Assembly (NCBI RefSeq): GCF_033439725.1
Contig: NW_026944387.1
Span: forward strand, 4,278,001 to 4,342,000
Source: Neurospora tetraspora
Lineage: Eukaryota; Ascomycota; Sordariomycetes; Sordariales; Sordariaceae
Reading direction: 5' to 3'
Length of the DNA: 64,000 nucleotides
Below are positions 24,236 to 37,800 of the stretch, one piece after another. The translations under genes and the position numbers were made by a program. Position 1 is the stretch's first letter; every line of letters starts with the position of its first letter. The notes under the pieces are model-generated. The model was given only the letters and a program-made list of their open reading frames with translations, had not been told where the DNA came from and ran no database searches.

Positions 24236-25906
24236 CTTGGTGTCAGCAACTGGATGCCGAAGTGGTGATCTTGCTTCTCAAGGTGACGAAGGGAAAGATA
24301 ACTATTTGGGCACAAAGTAGGTGATAATGATCGTGATGCCAGAAGGGAAAAGGCCAAAAGGCAAGAAAGTGGCGGGAGATCTGATGATGCCGAGATCAAC
24401 AAGGTAGAGAGAAATCGAGTTGAGGGAGAAGGATGAGGAGGATGAAGTCAGAGAACGACAAGGGGAGGGGAAAGGCGGTCTTATGTAGCCCATCTGGAGG
24501 GCCAACCTCGTCTCCCAACATTCAAGCAGATGACGAGAGGTCGGGGACGAGCAGCATGTCGACTTCCTCCGCGGTTGATGTTCATGGTATTGGGGAGGAA
24601 GGTGTTGTGGTGGAAGTGGGAGATTGTGCATCGTAGACAAGACGGGGGAGGCAAGCATGGACATCAATCGTGCGAGAGTCGACCAAGTGGGAGGGACTTC
24701 ATGCCATGAAATCTCTTCCAGGATGCGGCAGGAAATGAGGAGAGATGATGTGCTTGGTTGGCATGGAAGGAGCTCGCTCAATGACTGGAGGGCTGGGACT
24801 GGTCCATGTGAGATCATGAAGAGGGACGTTCCTTCCTCAACTGCCACCTCTGTCTGCGAGAGGACTTGGCCATCGAGATTCGGGAATGAGGATATCCACC
24901 CGAACTTCTCTGTCCTTTCCTCAGCATATCGCTCCTTCCCGCTTGCAAAGTCTTCGCGTGACGCGTGATGGCCAACATCATCGAGAACAGGACTGATGAG
25001 ATTGGACACATTGACTGCAGTGGAGCAGCAATGAAGTCACGCTCGTCCGGTACGTACCTCGAACCGGCAGGAGTGGAAGGGGGCCGCACTTCCCATCGTG
25101 AGTCGTCCCCAACCGAACCATGGAAGGTGAAGTTTCTGAGTGGGAGCTGACGGGCAGGCTTCCACGGAGACGGGAGTTACAAGATGCTGAGGAGCGCTCT
25201 CCTCACGTGGAAGACTGCGATGCCCTGGAAATGAACCGGAACCGGCGTCCTTTCCTGCCGTGACCCGGGCCGTCGCTCCTTCCGCTCACCAAGCCCAAGA
25301 CTCTGTCACGAAATTGTCCCAAATGCCCACTGCGGCAACGCCTCTCTTGGTTCCTGCCACTCTTTCAGTTCACGCCAATCGAACTTTCCGTGGCGGGCTT
25401 CTCCAAAAACATCGGGAAGGTTCTCGCAGCATTTGAAACCCATCATTTCCGAATTTCTGCTCTGAATCGGATTTGTAAACGACTTGCGGCAACTCCACGC
25501 CAGCTGCGTTGTTCCTGGAGGGAAAGTAGGCCGTTGATACGGCGACCGAATGGTGTCCAGACCAAGGAGGTACGTATGAAGAATCGGGTTCGTGCTGTGG
25601 CAATGCACTGGTGAGTGGTTATGCTTTCCTTTCTTCCTGAGTGTGTTAAAGTTGGTGTGATATTTGCCAACAGAATCTCTGGATCGTGACAAGCTCAGGA
25701 GAAGTGCGAAAAAGAAGTGGCGGGCAAATATTAGACCGGACCGTCGAGAAGGACGGGAGTACACAATGACTGTAACATTGACTGACAAGACTAGAGTGGC
25801 CTTCTAGTGATAGAGTTTGGGTACCTAAAAGCAAAACGAGGCATCCGCTGACCAGGGGAAAGGAATATACTAAGCGATACGTCTGTTCCTTACGCCAGTC
25901 CATGAT
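24236..25906. other. Intergenic region upstream of the surface-protein gene
   Basis: About 1.7 kb. Several overlapping frames exist on both strands (for example 24302-25009 and 25306-25788, minus) but they have no domain and compete with equally long frames on the other strand. It should hold the promoter of the large surface-protein gene and the 3' untranslated region of the RRT8-like gene. Confidence 0.45.
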
Positions 25907-26908
25907 CTATACCGGATCGTCATGGTAGATACCATCATGGTAGACGGGCTCGTCTGGCTGGTTTCGAGCCGCCTGGTCGTTGGCAGTAACGGGCCTTCCA
26001 ACTCTGACGCGCGACCTCTCCTCCAGTTCTGTTACCCACAACGCGGCTCCAGCGCTGGTAGTCAAGAGGAAGAAGAAGCTCAGCACGGGTATCAGCTGGA
26101 GGACCATCGCTACTGTTCCAAACCAGGTGTACTCCCACGACCAGTAGCTGCGTTCCCGCTTCATCTCCTTCTTGCTCAACCCTCGCAGCTGGAACCATCT
26201 GTGGTGCGACAGCTTTCCGTACCGAGCACCGGTAATCATGAGAAAGGAAACCGTGCCACCGTAGGGTATCAGGTTGAGCGGGAGAAAGACGATAAGCTCG
26301 ATGATTTGTTTCAGGCTGAAAGGTTGGAACTCGGCCTTGGTGGTTGGCTTGCCCAACATCTTGACAGAAGTGGGCGCATCCGGGAAGAGCAGACGGTGGG
26401 GCGCGACGAGATCGGTCAGGCCATGGTTGATTAGCGTTGCCTTTTTTTAGTCCCATGGTTAGCAGACTTTTCCCAACCTTTCAACCTATGTTCAACCTAC
26501 GTCAAAGATATCCACTTGGGCCTCGTCGACAAAGAAGCCCTCAAACAGACCCTGAATCACCACATGGCCCTCTCCAAGCACGAGCACCACCGCATTGAAC
26601 CAAGCTCCGGCCTTTCCCTGGAAGATCATCAAGAACAGCAGCTGGGGAATAAAGGCAAAGGTGAACAGGATCAGATACACCAGGAACGAGATGATGGATA
26701 GCGGGAGTAGACGGCCTAGGAACACGGGATAGAATTCGGGATGGCGCAAAAAGTAGTATATGCCTTGGATGGGGTATGCGGCGGCGCGAGAAGCACGACG
26801 GAACCGATCGATGGGGCCGCGAAAGGGTCGAAGGAAGAATTTCAGGATGCGCCAGAGCAGCGGGCTGCTTCGGTTTCCGCCATTGCTGGCATCGGGCAGG
26901 GGGGGCAT
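25907..26908 (-). CDS. RRT8/LDS-like multi-pass membrane protein
   Basis: Two exons (26908-26501, 26440-25907, intron of 60 nt) give 313 aa. The sequence resembles the fungal family named after yeast Rrt8, Lds1 and Lds2, which is linked to lipid droplets and outer spore wall formation. Conserved pieces are YFLRHPEFYP near the N-terminus, EAQVDIFD before the intron, LGKPTTKAEFQPFSLKQII and the long hydrophobic segments LIVFLPLNLIPYGG and TWFGTVAMVLQLIPVLSFFFLL. Four or more membrane segments are visible. The junction was chosen because it restores the frame and the family-like LINHGLTDLVAPHRLLFPDAP linker. Naming is from memory of the family, so the exact role is uncertain. Confidence 0.8.
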
Positions 26909-27653
26909 CGCGGAGGTGGTGGTTATGCGCCGGCGACGGGTTCAACTTGCAAACGGATTCGGTTCGGTATCGGAAGGAGTCTAGGATATCGACGTGGTCT
27001 AAGAACTCGACGGAATGGTTTCGGTCACGGGAATGCCGAATGGAAGGTTTGCGACAACTCGACACCAACGGGCCTGACGTCGGCACCTCAAATGGTCGCA
27101 AATCGCGGTTCTTGTGTTGGTCCTGCTTGGTTGGCGAGGCTCAAACGCTAGAAGGCACAGTGGGCTGGCGGGGTACCTTTGTGCTCTAACAGCGGGGCGG
27201 GGACAGCTGTCAACCCCACATTCGGAGCAGAGCACGGGATTCGGACCGGGCGCACTCCGCTCAGAGACGAACATGTGGAGCCCGCCCAGGACCACCCGGC
27301 GACGGAGCCTTGCAAGCCTTATCAACTCACCGGGCGGTTCTTTTCCGCCCAGCGGTCCAAAACGCTTGCGATCCATTTTTGCACCACCAACTAGCTGTCA
27401 GCCCACTTTGGCAACCAAAAGAGGTCAAGCGCCTCGCTTAAACTGCGAGCCCAGCGGTCTGTTACCGATGATCGCAACGTTCCATCCAGGCGCGAAACAA
27501 ATCCAGAACAAGAAGGACAATCAATCAATCCACATGGCCGGGTTCACCCTTCGACAACGAAGAAGCGGAACATTTCCTCTTCCGTGGCACCAGTCGTTTG
27601 ATAGCACCGCATAGCGCGACACCCCAATGCCACCTCTGCCCCCCCTCTGTGGT
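26909..27653. other. Intergenic region up to the nested retrotransposons
   Basis: About 745 bp with normal composition. It should hold the promoter of the RRT8-like gene. A frame at 27114-27614 (+) has no recognisable domain and is opposed by frames on the other strand, so I do not call it. Confidence 0.45.
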
Positions 27654-27658
27654 GCCTC

Positions 27659-27830
27659 TGTCAGATGTGACGGTGCAGAATTGATTGATTGAAGAGTGTG
27701 TGATGCTGACTCGCCCAGAAGGTATGGGGGGTGCTAGGGTAACCCAGATATATCCAGAAATTAAGCAATATTAGGTAGCTAGAGCGCTAACCTCTATATA
27801 GTATAGCTAAAACTACCCTTGAATTTGACA
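27659..27830 (-). repeat. Left LTR of Copia A (its 3' LTR)
   Basis: 172 bp from TGTCAG to TGACA, matching 44865-45036. The outer half retains CpA and TpG sites; the inner half is converted to TpA, mirrored by the right copy. Confidence 0.92.
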
Positions 27831-30569
27831 TACCCCCTCATTTACAGACCTTCTAAACAGGGCAAAAGTGAAGCTATTTATAGAGTCTCTCTTTTAGTAC
27901 ATCAATTTCTCTAGCTAAACTATAAATATCCTCTAAAGTATTATCCAGAATCTCCTTATCTATCATTATCTCCTTACAAACTAGTATATTCGTTATTCCT
28001 ATTAATTTACAGAATTTCTCGTAATCCAATTATCCTAAAACCTTTATTAATCTATTGACTAGCATTTTCTTCGTCTCCAAATATTTAATTCTAATCCTTC
28101 CCTCTATAATTTCCTACTTTAATTAGTAACGATATATATCAACGTATGTTAATTTAATTATTAATTTCCCTACTTCAATAATTAATATACAGATTATCTA
28201 TATATTATTATATCGATTATAAATATATCCTTATTAAAGGGAATATTAATCTCCTTATATAGATATATAATAGCGATAGCTGCCTTAGTAGCGTTTAAAA
28301 TCGATAATAGTTCTACTTTTATTATTAAAATAAATACCGTCTTTTATTTAATTATACCCTAATAAATTAAATTATTAAAGAATTTAATTATAAATTTGTA
28401 TAAACTCTTTCGATTTAGAGAATTATCAGTGTACGACGTATTTGAAGCGATTTCGAATTTTATTAATTTACTATAATAGAAGGAGAGATTAAGATAGTAT
28501 TAAAGGTAATACAAAATTTTATTAATAGCTTTACGATATTGAGGATTAGGATTGTAATTATAGCGAGCTAATCGGTTAGCGGCGAAAGTAATATTAAGCT
28601 GGGTAATTACGGCGGCGTATATTATAGAGCCGATAACGACCTAGTATTCCTGGATTTTATTAAAAGAGGTTATACTATTATAGAATATAAATTCTTTATT
28701 ATTTATTAGAATGAAAGCGAAAATATAGGGATTTTTAATTAATTTAGTAATTTTATAAATATACTCCCGTTAAAACAATTTAAATATAGTTTACCTTTTA
28801 GTTTCGAATAATTTCAATACTTAGAAATTATTAAAGGTTATTATTATTAGTAAATTTATACTTCTCCTCCAACTTCTTCGTAACCCAAGTAACTTTATTA
28901 TATTATAATTAATTAAAAGTAAAAATAATAATATTAACGTAATAGAAAATTAGGATTCTATTGCGTTTAAAGATATACAAATCTTTAAATAATAGTTTAA
29001 ACCCTAAATTTTCGAAGGTCCTATTGAATTTTTATTACTATAGTAAAGGAATTCATCGGAAATTATAAAAGGCTTTAAGGCTTTCAAAAATAATACCGTA
29101 CTTTTAATAATTAGGGGGTATAGATATATAGATCTTCTTATTAAAGTAGGCGTTAACGAAAGTATTTATTATATTGTATTAAATAAATTTAAAATCGAAT
29201 TTAATAGCGTAGGCAATAATCGACCGAAATAAACGACTAACTAACGTAAAAGTATACGTCTCCTGATTATAATTATATTACTAGTCTCTTCTAATTATAA
29301 AGCGAGCTTTTACTTTTAATAACCGACTATATTTATTAAATTTATATACGTATACCTATATATAATTAAAGATTTAAAAACCTTGAGTATAGGGAACGTC
29401 TTCGTCAATTTTAACTTATAACCTCATCTCTTTTTAGCTGTTAAAATATATTTCCTTTATTTACTTAAAAAGATTACTTAAATTATAATATTCGAAATCG
29501 CAATAAATCTTTAGGATTAGAAGGAGGTTTTAACGTTTAATAGAATCTAATTTATTACCTTTAGAAATTAAGCGGTTAATTTCTATTTTTATTTTTATTT
29601 TCCTTTACCGCTACCTAATTAATTAAATAAGTTTCTTAATATTGAATACGGCTTCTTATAATTCGAAGGTCGGGAAGGAGATAAATTTTAATAAATTTGT
29701 TATAAGGCCAGTAATAGAAGTAATTAGTAGTATATTTAGCGGGGTAGGGTAATTAAATATAAAGTTGATAGATATTTTACTTTAAACGGTAGGTTTTATT
29801 AATTTCGAAACGGTTTCGTTATTATTTTTTTAAAATTTATTATCAAAGAATAATGGTAAGAGAGGGGTAAAACCATTATTTTCTATATTTTAGGTCGTAT
29901 TAAAGAATTCGAAATATTACGTAAATAATTAAAGAAATTACTTAATTTAATTAAATAAATCGGCAATTTCATCGCTAACTAGCCCTAATCCTTCTTTAAA
30001 ATTATTAAAGTTCCGTAAGTAAATTGAATCTTTATTAAAGAGTACATTATAAGTATAAATAATATAATTAATTTATAAGTTGTAAATTTAACAAATAAAG
30101 GATGTAGAGTAACCGATAAAGAATCCGATTAAAACTTTTTATTAAGGTTTCTTACGCCGTTACTTTTTCTTTTATACGGTACCCATTATCGCGTATATTT
30201 TATAACTATAAATACATAAATAATTAAAATTAAGCTTACAGGGTTCAGTTTGCACCCCCTTATAATAGGCTATAAAAATATAAAACCGTTCGTATAGTAA
30301 CTTCTAATTATAAAAATACTTAGGCAATCGGTTAATAAAATAAACCGAGGTTAAAACGATTTAAAACTAAAGGTTATAAAGAAATTTAGCGCTATTTATT
30401 ATTATATACGCCTTTTCTTTAATTATATCCTTTAAACGTTTAATATTACCATTTTAAATTTCAATATGAAGTACTAAGGGTTTGAGAATAATAAAGCATA
30501 TAATTAACTTATCCTTAACGTATTAGCTATTAAAGTCATTATTATATTCAATATATTTAATTTTAATAT

Positions 30570-31071
30570 TGAAATAGAGCAAAAACACACCACCACAGAA
30601 AAGCATAGCCTACCTAAAACCTTAGAGTAAGGTGCTAATCTGAAGGTTAGGAATAATTTCGCGAGGATATTAGAATAAAGCCTTTAAACCATAGCTATTA
30701 ATTACCAAAGGAAGGAGGGGGAAGTAGAGCTTTACCTCTAAATTAATTACTTTAGAGAAAGGAGTAAATTTAGAGGTTAGTTTCTTGGGGAGGGGATTAC
30801 GAGTAAATTCAACGGTTAAATCTTTTTGGGAGCGAAGTTTAAATATATTTTATTAGTCGAAGTAATATTTAATTTAAATTATTTACCCTCCTTCCTCTCG
30901 TTTTAAGGAGGAGTACTACCTTTTTTATCCCTAGAAATTTCTACTATAATTACCTACTTTCGGAATTTGGGAGAGACGGTCCGATAGATTTACTTTTCCT
31001 TATCCGAATTACTCTACTTTTGATAACCCTTTTAATTTATATTCAAAAACTAGAAAAAATTCCCTAAATTA
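30570..31071. repeat. Left LTR of element B
   Basis: 502 bp matching 41927-42428 with almost only C/T and G/A differences, as expected after RIP. It includes a conserved block around CGTTTTAAGGAGGAGTA. Confidence 0.82.
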
Positions 31072-34000
31072 AACTTCCATTTAAATCTACCCATAGGTCC
31101 TCTATATACACTTACTAAAAACTAAAACGTTAATTTTGAAAACTTATCGTACAAAAAGATAATATAACCCCCTTTTTACTATTATACCCGGAAATTTGCT
31201 CCTTAATTTTTATTTTTTCTTCTTTGTTCTATTTTCTTAGTTCGTTTTTCTTATTGCCTTACCTTTCTCTTATCGGCCTTCTTCTTTAAAACCCGCCTCC
31301 TTTTCTCCTTATTAATTATATACTAATCCGCCGTTATTGCGTCCTTAACGAATATTAGATCGATTTAATAGGGTAATAATATATCTTAATAAATTAGATT
31401 TCTAAAGGAAGGGTAATATTTGAACTCCATATTTATAAGCCTTATCCCCTTAGGAACAGTCTTACCCTTTAGAAATTTTATATTTATTATAATTTTGGCA
31501 GATAAGTAAAAATTATTAATTATTACCCAGTTTTTTGTATTATATTTAACCCTTATTTCTAACCGCTTCCGACGAACCCTTTTCTTATTCCTTATTTAAA
31601 GGGTAATTAGAATTTCCTTTATCTTCGGGGGCATTAGAGGAATTACCAATTTAATACCTTCGAAGTATAAACTAACTATTCTATTATTAATTAGGGCTGG
31701 TTAAAAGTTTTCGCCGGGTGGATTAGTAATTATTTTCGCCTTCTTACTTCTTTTTATCTATCATTAAATCCGAGAATTTAGTTTAGACTAAAGTAAGAGG
31801 TTATATAAAAAATCGGTATCGTACTACTCTTTAGAGTTAATTTATTAATTTATTTTATTATACCCGTTCGGGTACTTTAACTTCTTAAAAGAAATAGGAA
31901 TTTTATTAATCGGCTATTTATTATTAAATTAAATATAGTAATAGATTAATTCTTTTTTAATTTTCAATATTAGTATACGTTTTTACTAAGTATTTAATAT
32001 AACGTTATAGGTTATTTCTATTTATTATCTAACTATTATTTTTTCTAATTAGATTAGGTTATTAATTTAAATTTATTATTTCTAATATATCCTATTCTCT
32101 TAATATATAGGTACCCGGGATAGGGCTTTTAATTTATCGATTAGTAAGTCCTTTTAGGAAGTTTCGATAAAAATATCCTAATAGCCTCTATTATTTAAAG
32201 ACCGTACGTCTAAATTAAATATTATTCGGGGAATAATATATTTCTTTAGAAGATTTTATTATTTATACTATTAATCCACTCCCTATTATCATCTTTATAT
32301 ATATAGTTTTTAAAAAAATACTCCGTATAGGCTTTCTTTATTGCGAGCTCCTTATTTTGGTTGGTATCTAGGGTTGAATTAAAATAGAATTATCCAAATT
32401 CTCCCTAATTAAAAATAGCGAAGACAAAATAGTACGATTAGTAGATTAGGAGGTATTGTTACTATATTTTTCTTAATTAATATTTGTAGGTCGATTTTAT
32501 ACCGGGTAATTCGCTATCATTATTAATATATGAAACGTTGAGGGGGAGGTAAATATAGTCTCCGAATTGGCGAAGTATTTAAATTAGTCCGGCTATAATT
32601 AAGCCTCCTTCTAACTAATTAGAAATATTATAGGAGTACTATATATTAATAAAGCTTAAAATAACGGTCTCTTAGGATATAGCGTTGTAAATCGTCTTAT
32701 TGGGCTAGTATAGAAGCGGGAACGGGGGATCATCTCCGGTTGTAATTTCTATAGTTTCTTAATTATTTAAATCTATATCAATATCGAACGGAGCGGATTT
32801 ATCCTTATTAATAATATTAATTTTTAGGTCTAATTAAACGAATCTCTAGTCTATTATTTTATCGAAGGGTTTCGATTAATTATAACAGGGTAAATAGACT
32901 TCTCCAAACTTAATTTTAATATTAGGCTATTCTATTATATATTTATTCTATACTATTAGGTTATTATAGATATTCTGGGTAGTATTTAGAAGGAGATTAA
33001 TTATAGTAGTAGGAGGGAGGAGCGGATTAAAAGGTACGCTTATAATAGGCTAATTTAATTTTAATACGAAAATCGAAAAATTTCTAATAGGGGAGGAATT
33101 TACTTTCGAAGGTCATTATAATAATAATAATAGGGAAAAAAGAATAGTAAGAAGGGAAAGAAGGCGGGGGGGTAGCCTTCTTTTATAAGCGTTCGGTAAA
33201 TTATTTATATTAAACATTCTTTTCTAAACTTTTACTTTTTATAACCTAAATAAATTCATTTACGTAAGTTTTTCTTTAAATTAATTTTTTTTTTATTATT
33301 TTATTTCGAGAGGGGGTAAAAGAGGCGAAAACGTTTTTTGAAAAAATTAGGGTAAATAAGTATTTAAATATAAAATAAATTTATTATTTCTTACTTAGGT
33401 ACCCTCTAAATATAATTTTAATGAAAGGGGTACTTTTTATCTTTCTTTTAATTCCGTTTAATATTTAACTACCTTCCAAATTATCAGTTATTTAAAAAAG
33501 GTAGTATATAATTTAATTTAGACTCGTTTATTTAGCCTTCTTATTACTTAATATAATTACCTTCCTTTTTTTCTAGTAAGAAAAATTCGCTTTTTAGCTT
33601 AAGGATAGCTTATAATTACTTAATTAAATATAAATACCTTTTTACAGGTAATACTTATTAAAAGTACTTCTTATTTAAACTTTTTCTTCTATACTTTCTT
33701 CCAATCGGACTCTTATTTCCTTTATTTTTTAAAGAAGCAACTATTAAATTCCTAATATACTTTCTATCTTCGAATTTCCTTCTTTCCTTACTATTTATTC
33801 TATGTTCTATTAAATTACCTTTGGAATCTTCTTCTCGGAAGCCCTTTTATTAAGTATAAAAAAAGCCCTCCCCCTTTTTCTTTCTTTAATTCTTTTTTAA
33901 TTTTTAAATAGTTCTTCTTTTACGACCCTTCGTTCTTACATAATAGATTTATACTATATTTAATTAATTCATTAATCCGAATCTACTCCTTACGTAAAAT

Positions 34001-34623
34001 AATCTAATTTGGGAAGTGATCTGATATAAATTCCCTTCTAAATTCTAAAGTATATTTCCTTAATCTATACTCCCTAGTATTTACAAGATTAATTATATCG
34101 TTTAGAAACACTTTATTATTCCCAAAAATAACCCTATTATTCTGGTTCTTTATTTCCTACTAAGGATTAATAATAACCTTCATTATATTAATAAACGGTT
34201 TAATAGTAAAAACAATTCCCTTTTAAAGTATATATTAATTTGTTTAATAGCCGCCTTATTTTTACCCATAATTTATAGGGCGTTTTTCTCTATCCGGCCT
34301 ATTAAAATTTTATTTAATTAGGACGGATTTATACTATTATTCGTCCTTCCCTTACTAGTAAATTATACTTAGAGTGCATTTTTTCTAATATAAATAGTCC
34401 AAAGAATATAATTAAATTCTACAATAATTTTAATTTCGCGGAGGAGTATTTTAAAGTAGTCGAAAAGTTCGTTTTTAATTCTAAATATAAAGGTAGAGAT
34501 TATTAGAGGGTGTTTATCAAAAAGAAGGGCGGTTGGCCTTAGGGGCTTTATTTATAATATATATTTAGGAAGAAGGAATATATCTTTAGTTTAGTAATTT
34601 AAATATTCGGAAAGGAGTAAGAG

Positions 34624-34871
34624 TGTTATAGGATTACCTATAACTACCTTGTACATATACAGCTCCCGCTATAAGAAGTCGAGCCTCGTACCGTGTCATT
34701 GCCGCTATTAGCCAATACCACATTACGTACATATGCACGTACAGGTTTGGCTCTAGGTATAGTTTAGCCCTATCCTATATCGCCAAACTTCTATACACCT
34801 CTCTCTTTCTCTCTCCTTATATAATTACGTATATCCAACCTACCCCCTAACCGTCGCTTTACCTTGTAGTA
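34624..34871 (+). repeat. Left LTR of Gypsy C
   Basis: Starts TGTTATAG and aligns without gaps to 39677-39924. Differences are transitions. It contains the run CTCTCTCTTTCTCTCTCC. The 3' border is estimated. Confidence 0.8.
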
Positions 34872-37800
34872 ATTAATTATACCTACTATTACGCTACGAG
34901 CGTACAATTTTATTTAATTCTATCGCTGCTATTGTAAGATTTTCCGACGTGCCCGCGATCCCTTATTATATTGCGATAGAGCCTCGTCGTACTACGATAG
35001 TATAAATACTAAGATTATACCGCGATCCCCCTAGGAAGCGCCTATAAAATAATATATTTCCTATTCCCTAAATTATAAGGTAGTATTTTACTTTATTTAG
35101 GTTGATCGAATTAATTAATAGTATTTGTTATTAATACTGACGTCGCGATTTCTACTATTGGTTTAATTATCGACCCCACTTATAAGTAGTTATTTGATAA
35201 TATTACCGAAGTTTTTAATAATTATTTAAACCTAAGTAATTTAATTAAATAGTCTGTTTTCGACTTCGCTTTATAATTTATTAGCTACGCCGCGTTCCTT
35301 TACGTAATTGTCGTATTTATTCGATTTATTTACGAGGATATAATTAAAGTTAATATTTTCGTTGCCGCTACGGAGGATGCCCTTATTAATAAGGATGCTA
35401 TAATTAACGACTTTATTAATAAAGTTACTTACTTCGAGAAATAATTTATAATTATTTAGAATAATTTCGTTAATATTAATATTTTTTTTAACGACGTTAA
35501 TAATATATATAATAAATTTAAGAAAGACGTTATTTTTAAAATTAGCGAGAAGAACGATATTATTAAGGACTTTAAGAAAATTATCCGCTTAAAAGTTATC
35601 CTCCCCAAATTTATCACCCTATTAAATAATAATAATAACGCTATTATATTTACTATTATTACCCTTAAATTAAAGATTAATAAGGACCTTAAGGCCCTTA
35701 CCGGCGAAGGTAATATTATAATTAGGCGTATTGAGTCCTATTGCGTTTAGCAGGCTAAAATAGAATTCTATTAGTTCTAAGATTCGTAGTATTTCGATTC
35801 CGACGAGTGCTTTAAATTTGCTTAAATTATATAATATTTTAATAGCGCTGCTTTCTACGCTTTATTCTCCTATATTATATTGTTATTAAAAGAGGCCGAT
35901 GCGGATAAACGGAAGTAGAAAATTAGCGAGGATCTCTTCGTTTATTTAAGTATTAAGTACGATTATATAAATTTAATTTTAGAGTTGCGTTGCAAATTTA
36001 AGAATTTAAAAATACGTAAGGGATAAAAGTAGTTTAATTTCGAAGATAAATTTATTACCTTAATTAACCAATACGATTTAAATAATACTATAAAGATTTA
36101 TTATTTCAAAATAAAGGTTACCGATAATATTTATAATATAATTGTGTATTAATAAGATCTTCCCGTTTTTAATATTTATAAGAAATAATTTGCCCTTTAT
36201 TATAAATTCGGTACTAATTTCGAAGATTGTAATTAGTGTAATTAGAATGCTATTCCTTTTTATAAAAATAATTTTAATAATAGAGGAGGAAATAATATTT
36301 TTATTGCCAAATGTATTATTATTTAAAGTAGTAATGCTATAAATATTAATATTATAACCGCTTTTAATATTTCGCTAGTAAGAATAATCGATAAGGTTAT
36401 TTTCGACTACTACTCTTAGAATAATTTCTATAAACGTTGCGGTAGGAAGGGCTATTAAGCTATTAATTATTATAATAATTATAGTTGTAACAGTAATAAT
36501 AGTAATGTCAGTATCGTTAAACCCGCTATAGGCTAAGTTAATTATAGTAATACCGTTTACGTTAACGCTATAGGCGTTGGAGAGGCCGCTTCCGCTATTC
36601 CCGCCGTTATAATTGCTTTAGCTCCGGCCGTTCCCGCTATTAAATATAGTATAGGAAATACGGCGCCTCCTTATTAAATCGTATGGAGAGGTTATTATTT
36701 TTAACGATTATAATAGAAGAGGAGGATAACGATTTAAAAATTAAATTTAAGCTGGGAGAGTAGCCGCCGTACTTTTGATCTTGCTTATTCAACCCCAATA
36801 AAGCAGTACCATTTTACAACTTTATAAAGAGGAATATAGAATAGGATTAGACTTTAATTTAATAGACCGTTTTCGAAATTTTAAAAGTAATTTTTAGCAA
36901 CGGACCTACTTTACGTATATACAATTAATTAAGGAAAATAATTATCAAAACCGACGCTTCTAATTAGGTTTCTAATAGTATTTTATTATAATATAGTATT
37001 AGTAGAATTTTATACCCGATAGCCTACTTCTTATCACAATATAACGTTTAAGAATATAATTATAATATTTATAATAAGGAATTACTAACTATTATTAAAC
37101 TATTGGAGGAGTAGAGTCTAGAATTCGAAGGCGCGTAATAATTATTCGATATTTTAATAGATTATAAAAATTTAAAAACTTTTATTATAAATAAGTAATT
37201 AACCCCGCGCTATATATAATAATTATAATTCCTGTTCCGTTTCGATTTTTTAATTTATTATACCCCCGGTTCGAAGAATTTACGGTCTAACGCTTTGATT
37301 AAGAAGCCGGAGGACGTCCTATTAAATATAAATAATTATCGTTTAAAAGTTAGGAACTATAACCTTATTAATTTTACCCGCTTCGAAGAAGGCTATTTGG
37401 AAACACTATTTAATATTACCGTCGATATAGAAGTAGATAAAAAAGTATTCTTATTAGCGTTGGATATTTTAGAGGAATTAGGGAAATTTATTAATAATAT
37501 TATTAATAATAGTTACGTTAAATTTATATTAATATGGGAGATAGTAACCTATTTTTAAAACCCTAACCGGTCCGAATAGCGCCCCTATATTAGAAAGAAA
37601 CTACAAGTAGTATTGGTAAAGTATTTAATAATAAGAAGCAGAATTTACTATAAAGGACGAATATTTATTGTCCCTGACGATACTACTATTTCTTTATAAT
37701 TTATTTACTATATTTGTTTTTTATTAACAGCGGGGTACTTATATAATTAAAATTTGAATATAAATAAATGAATATTAATATTAATTAACTATAGTAGAGG

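Noticed and set aside
24302-25009. 235-codon frame on the minus strand upstream of the large surface-protein gene
   Set aside because: No domain, lies in a promoter region and competes with frames on the other strand.
25306-25788. 160-codon minus-strand frame
   Set aside because: No recognisable family or typical splice-linked neighbours; composition looks non-coding.
27114-27614. 166-codon plus-strand frame before the nested retrotransposons
   Set aside because: No domain; overlapping frames exist on both strands in GC-rich promoter DNA.
37295-37558. 87-codon frame inside Gypsy C
   Set aside because: A surviving open piece of the dead polyprotein, not a gene of its own.
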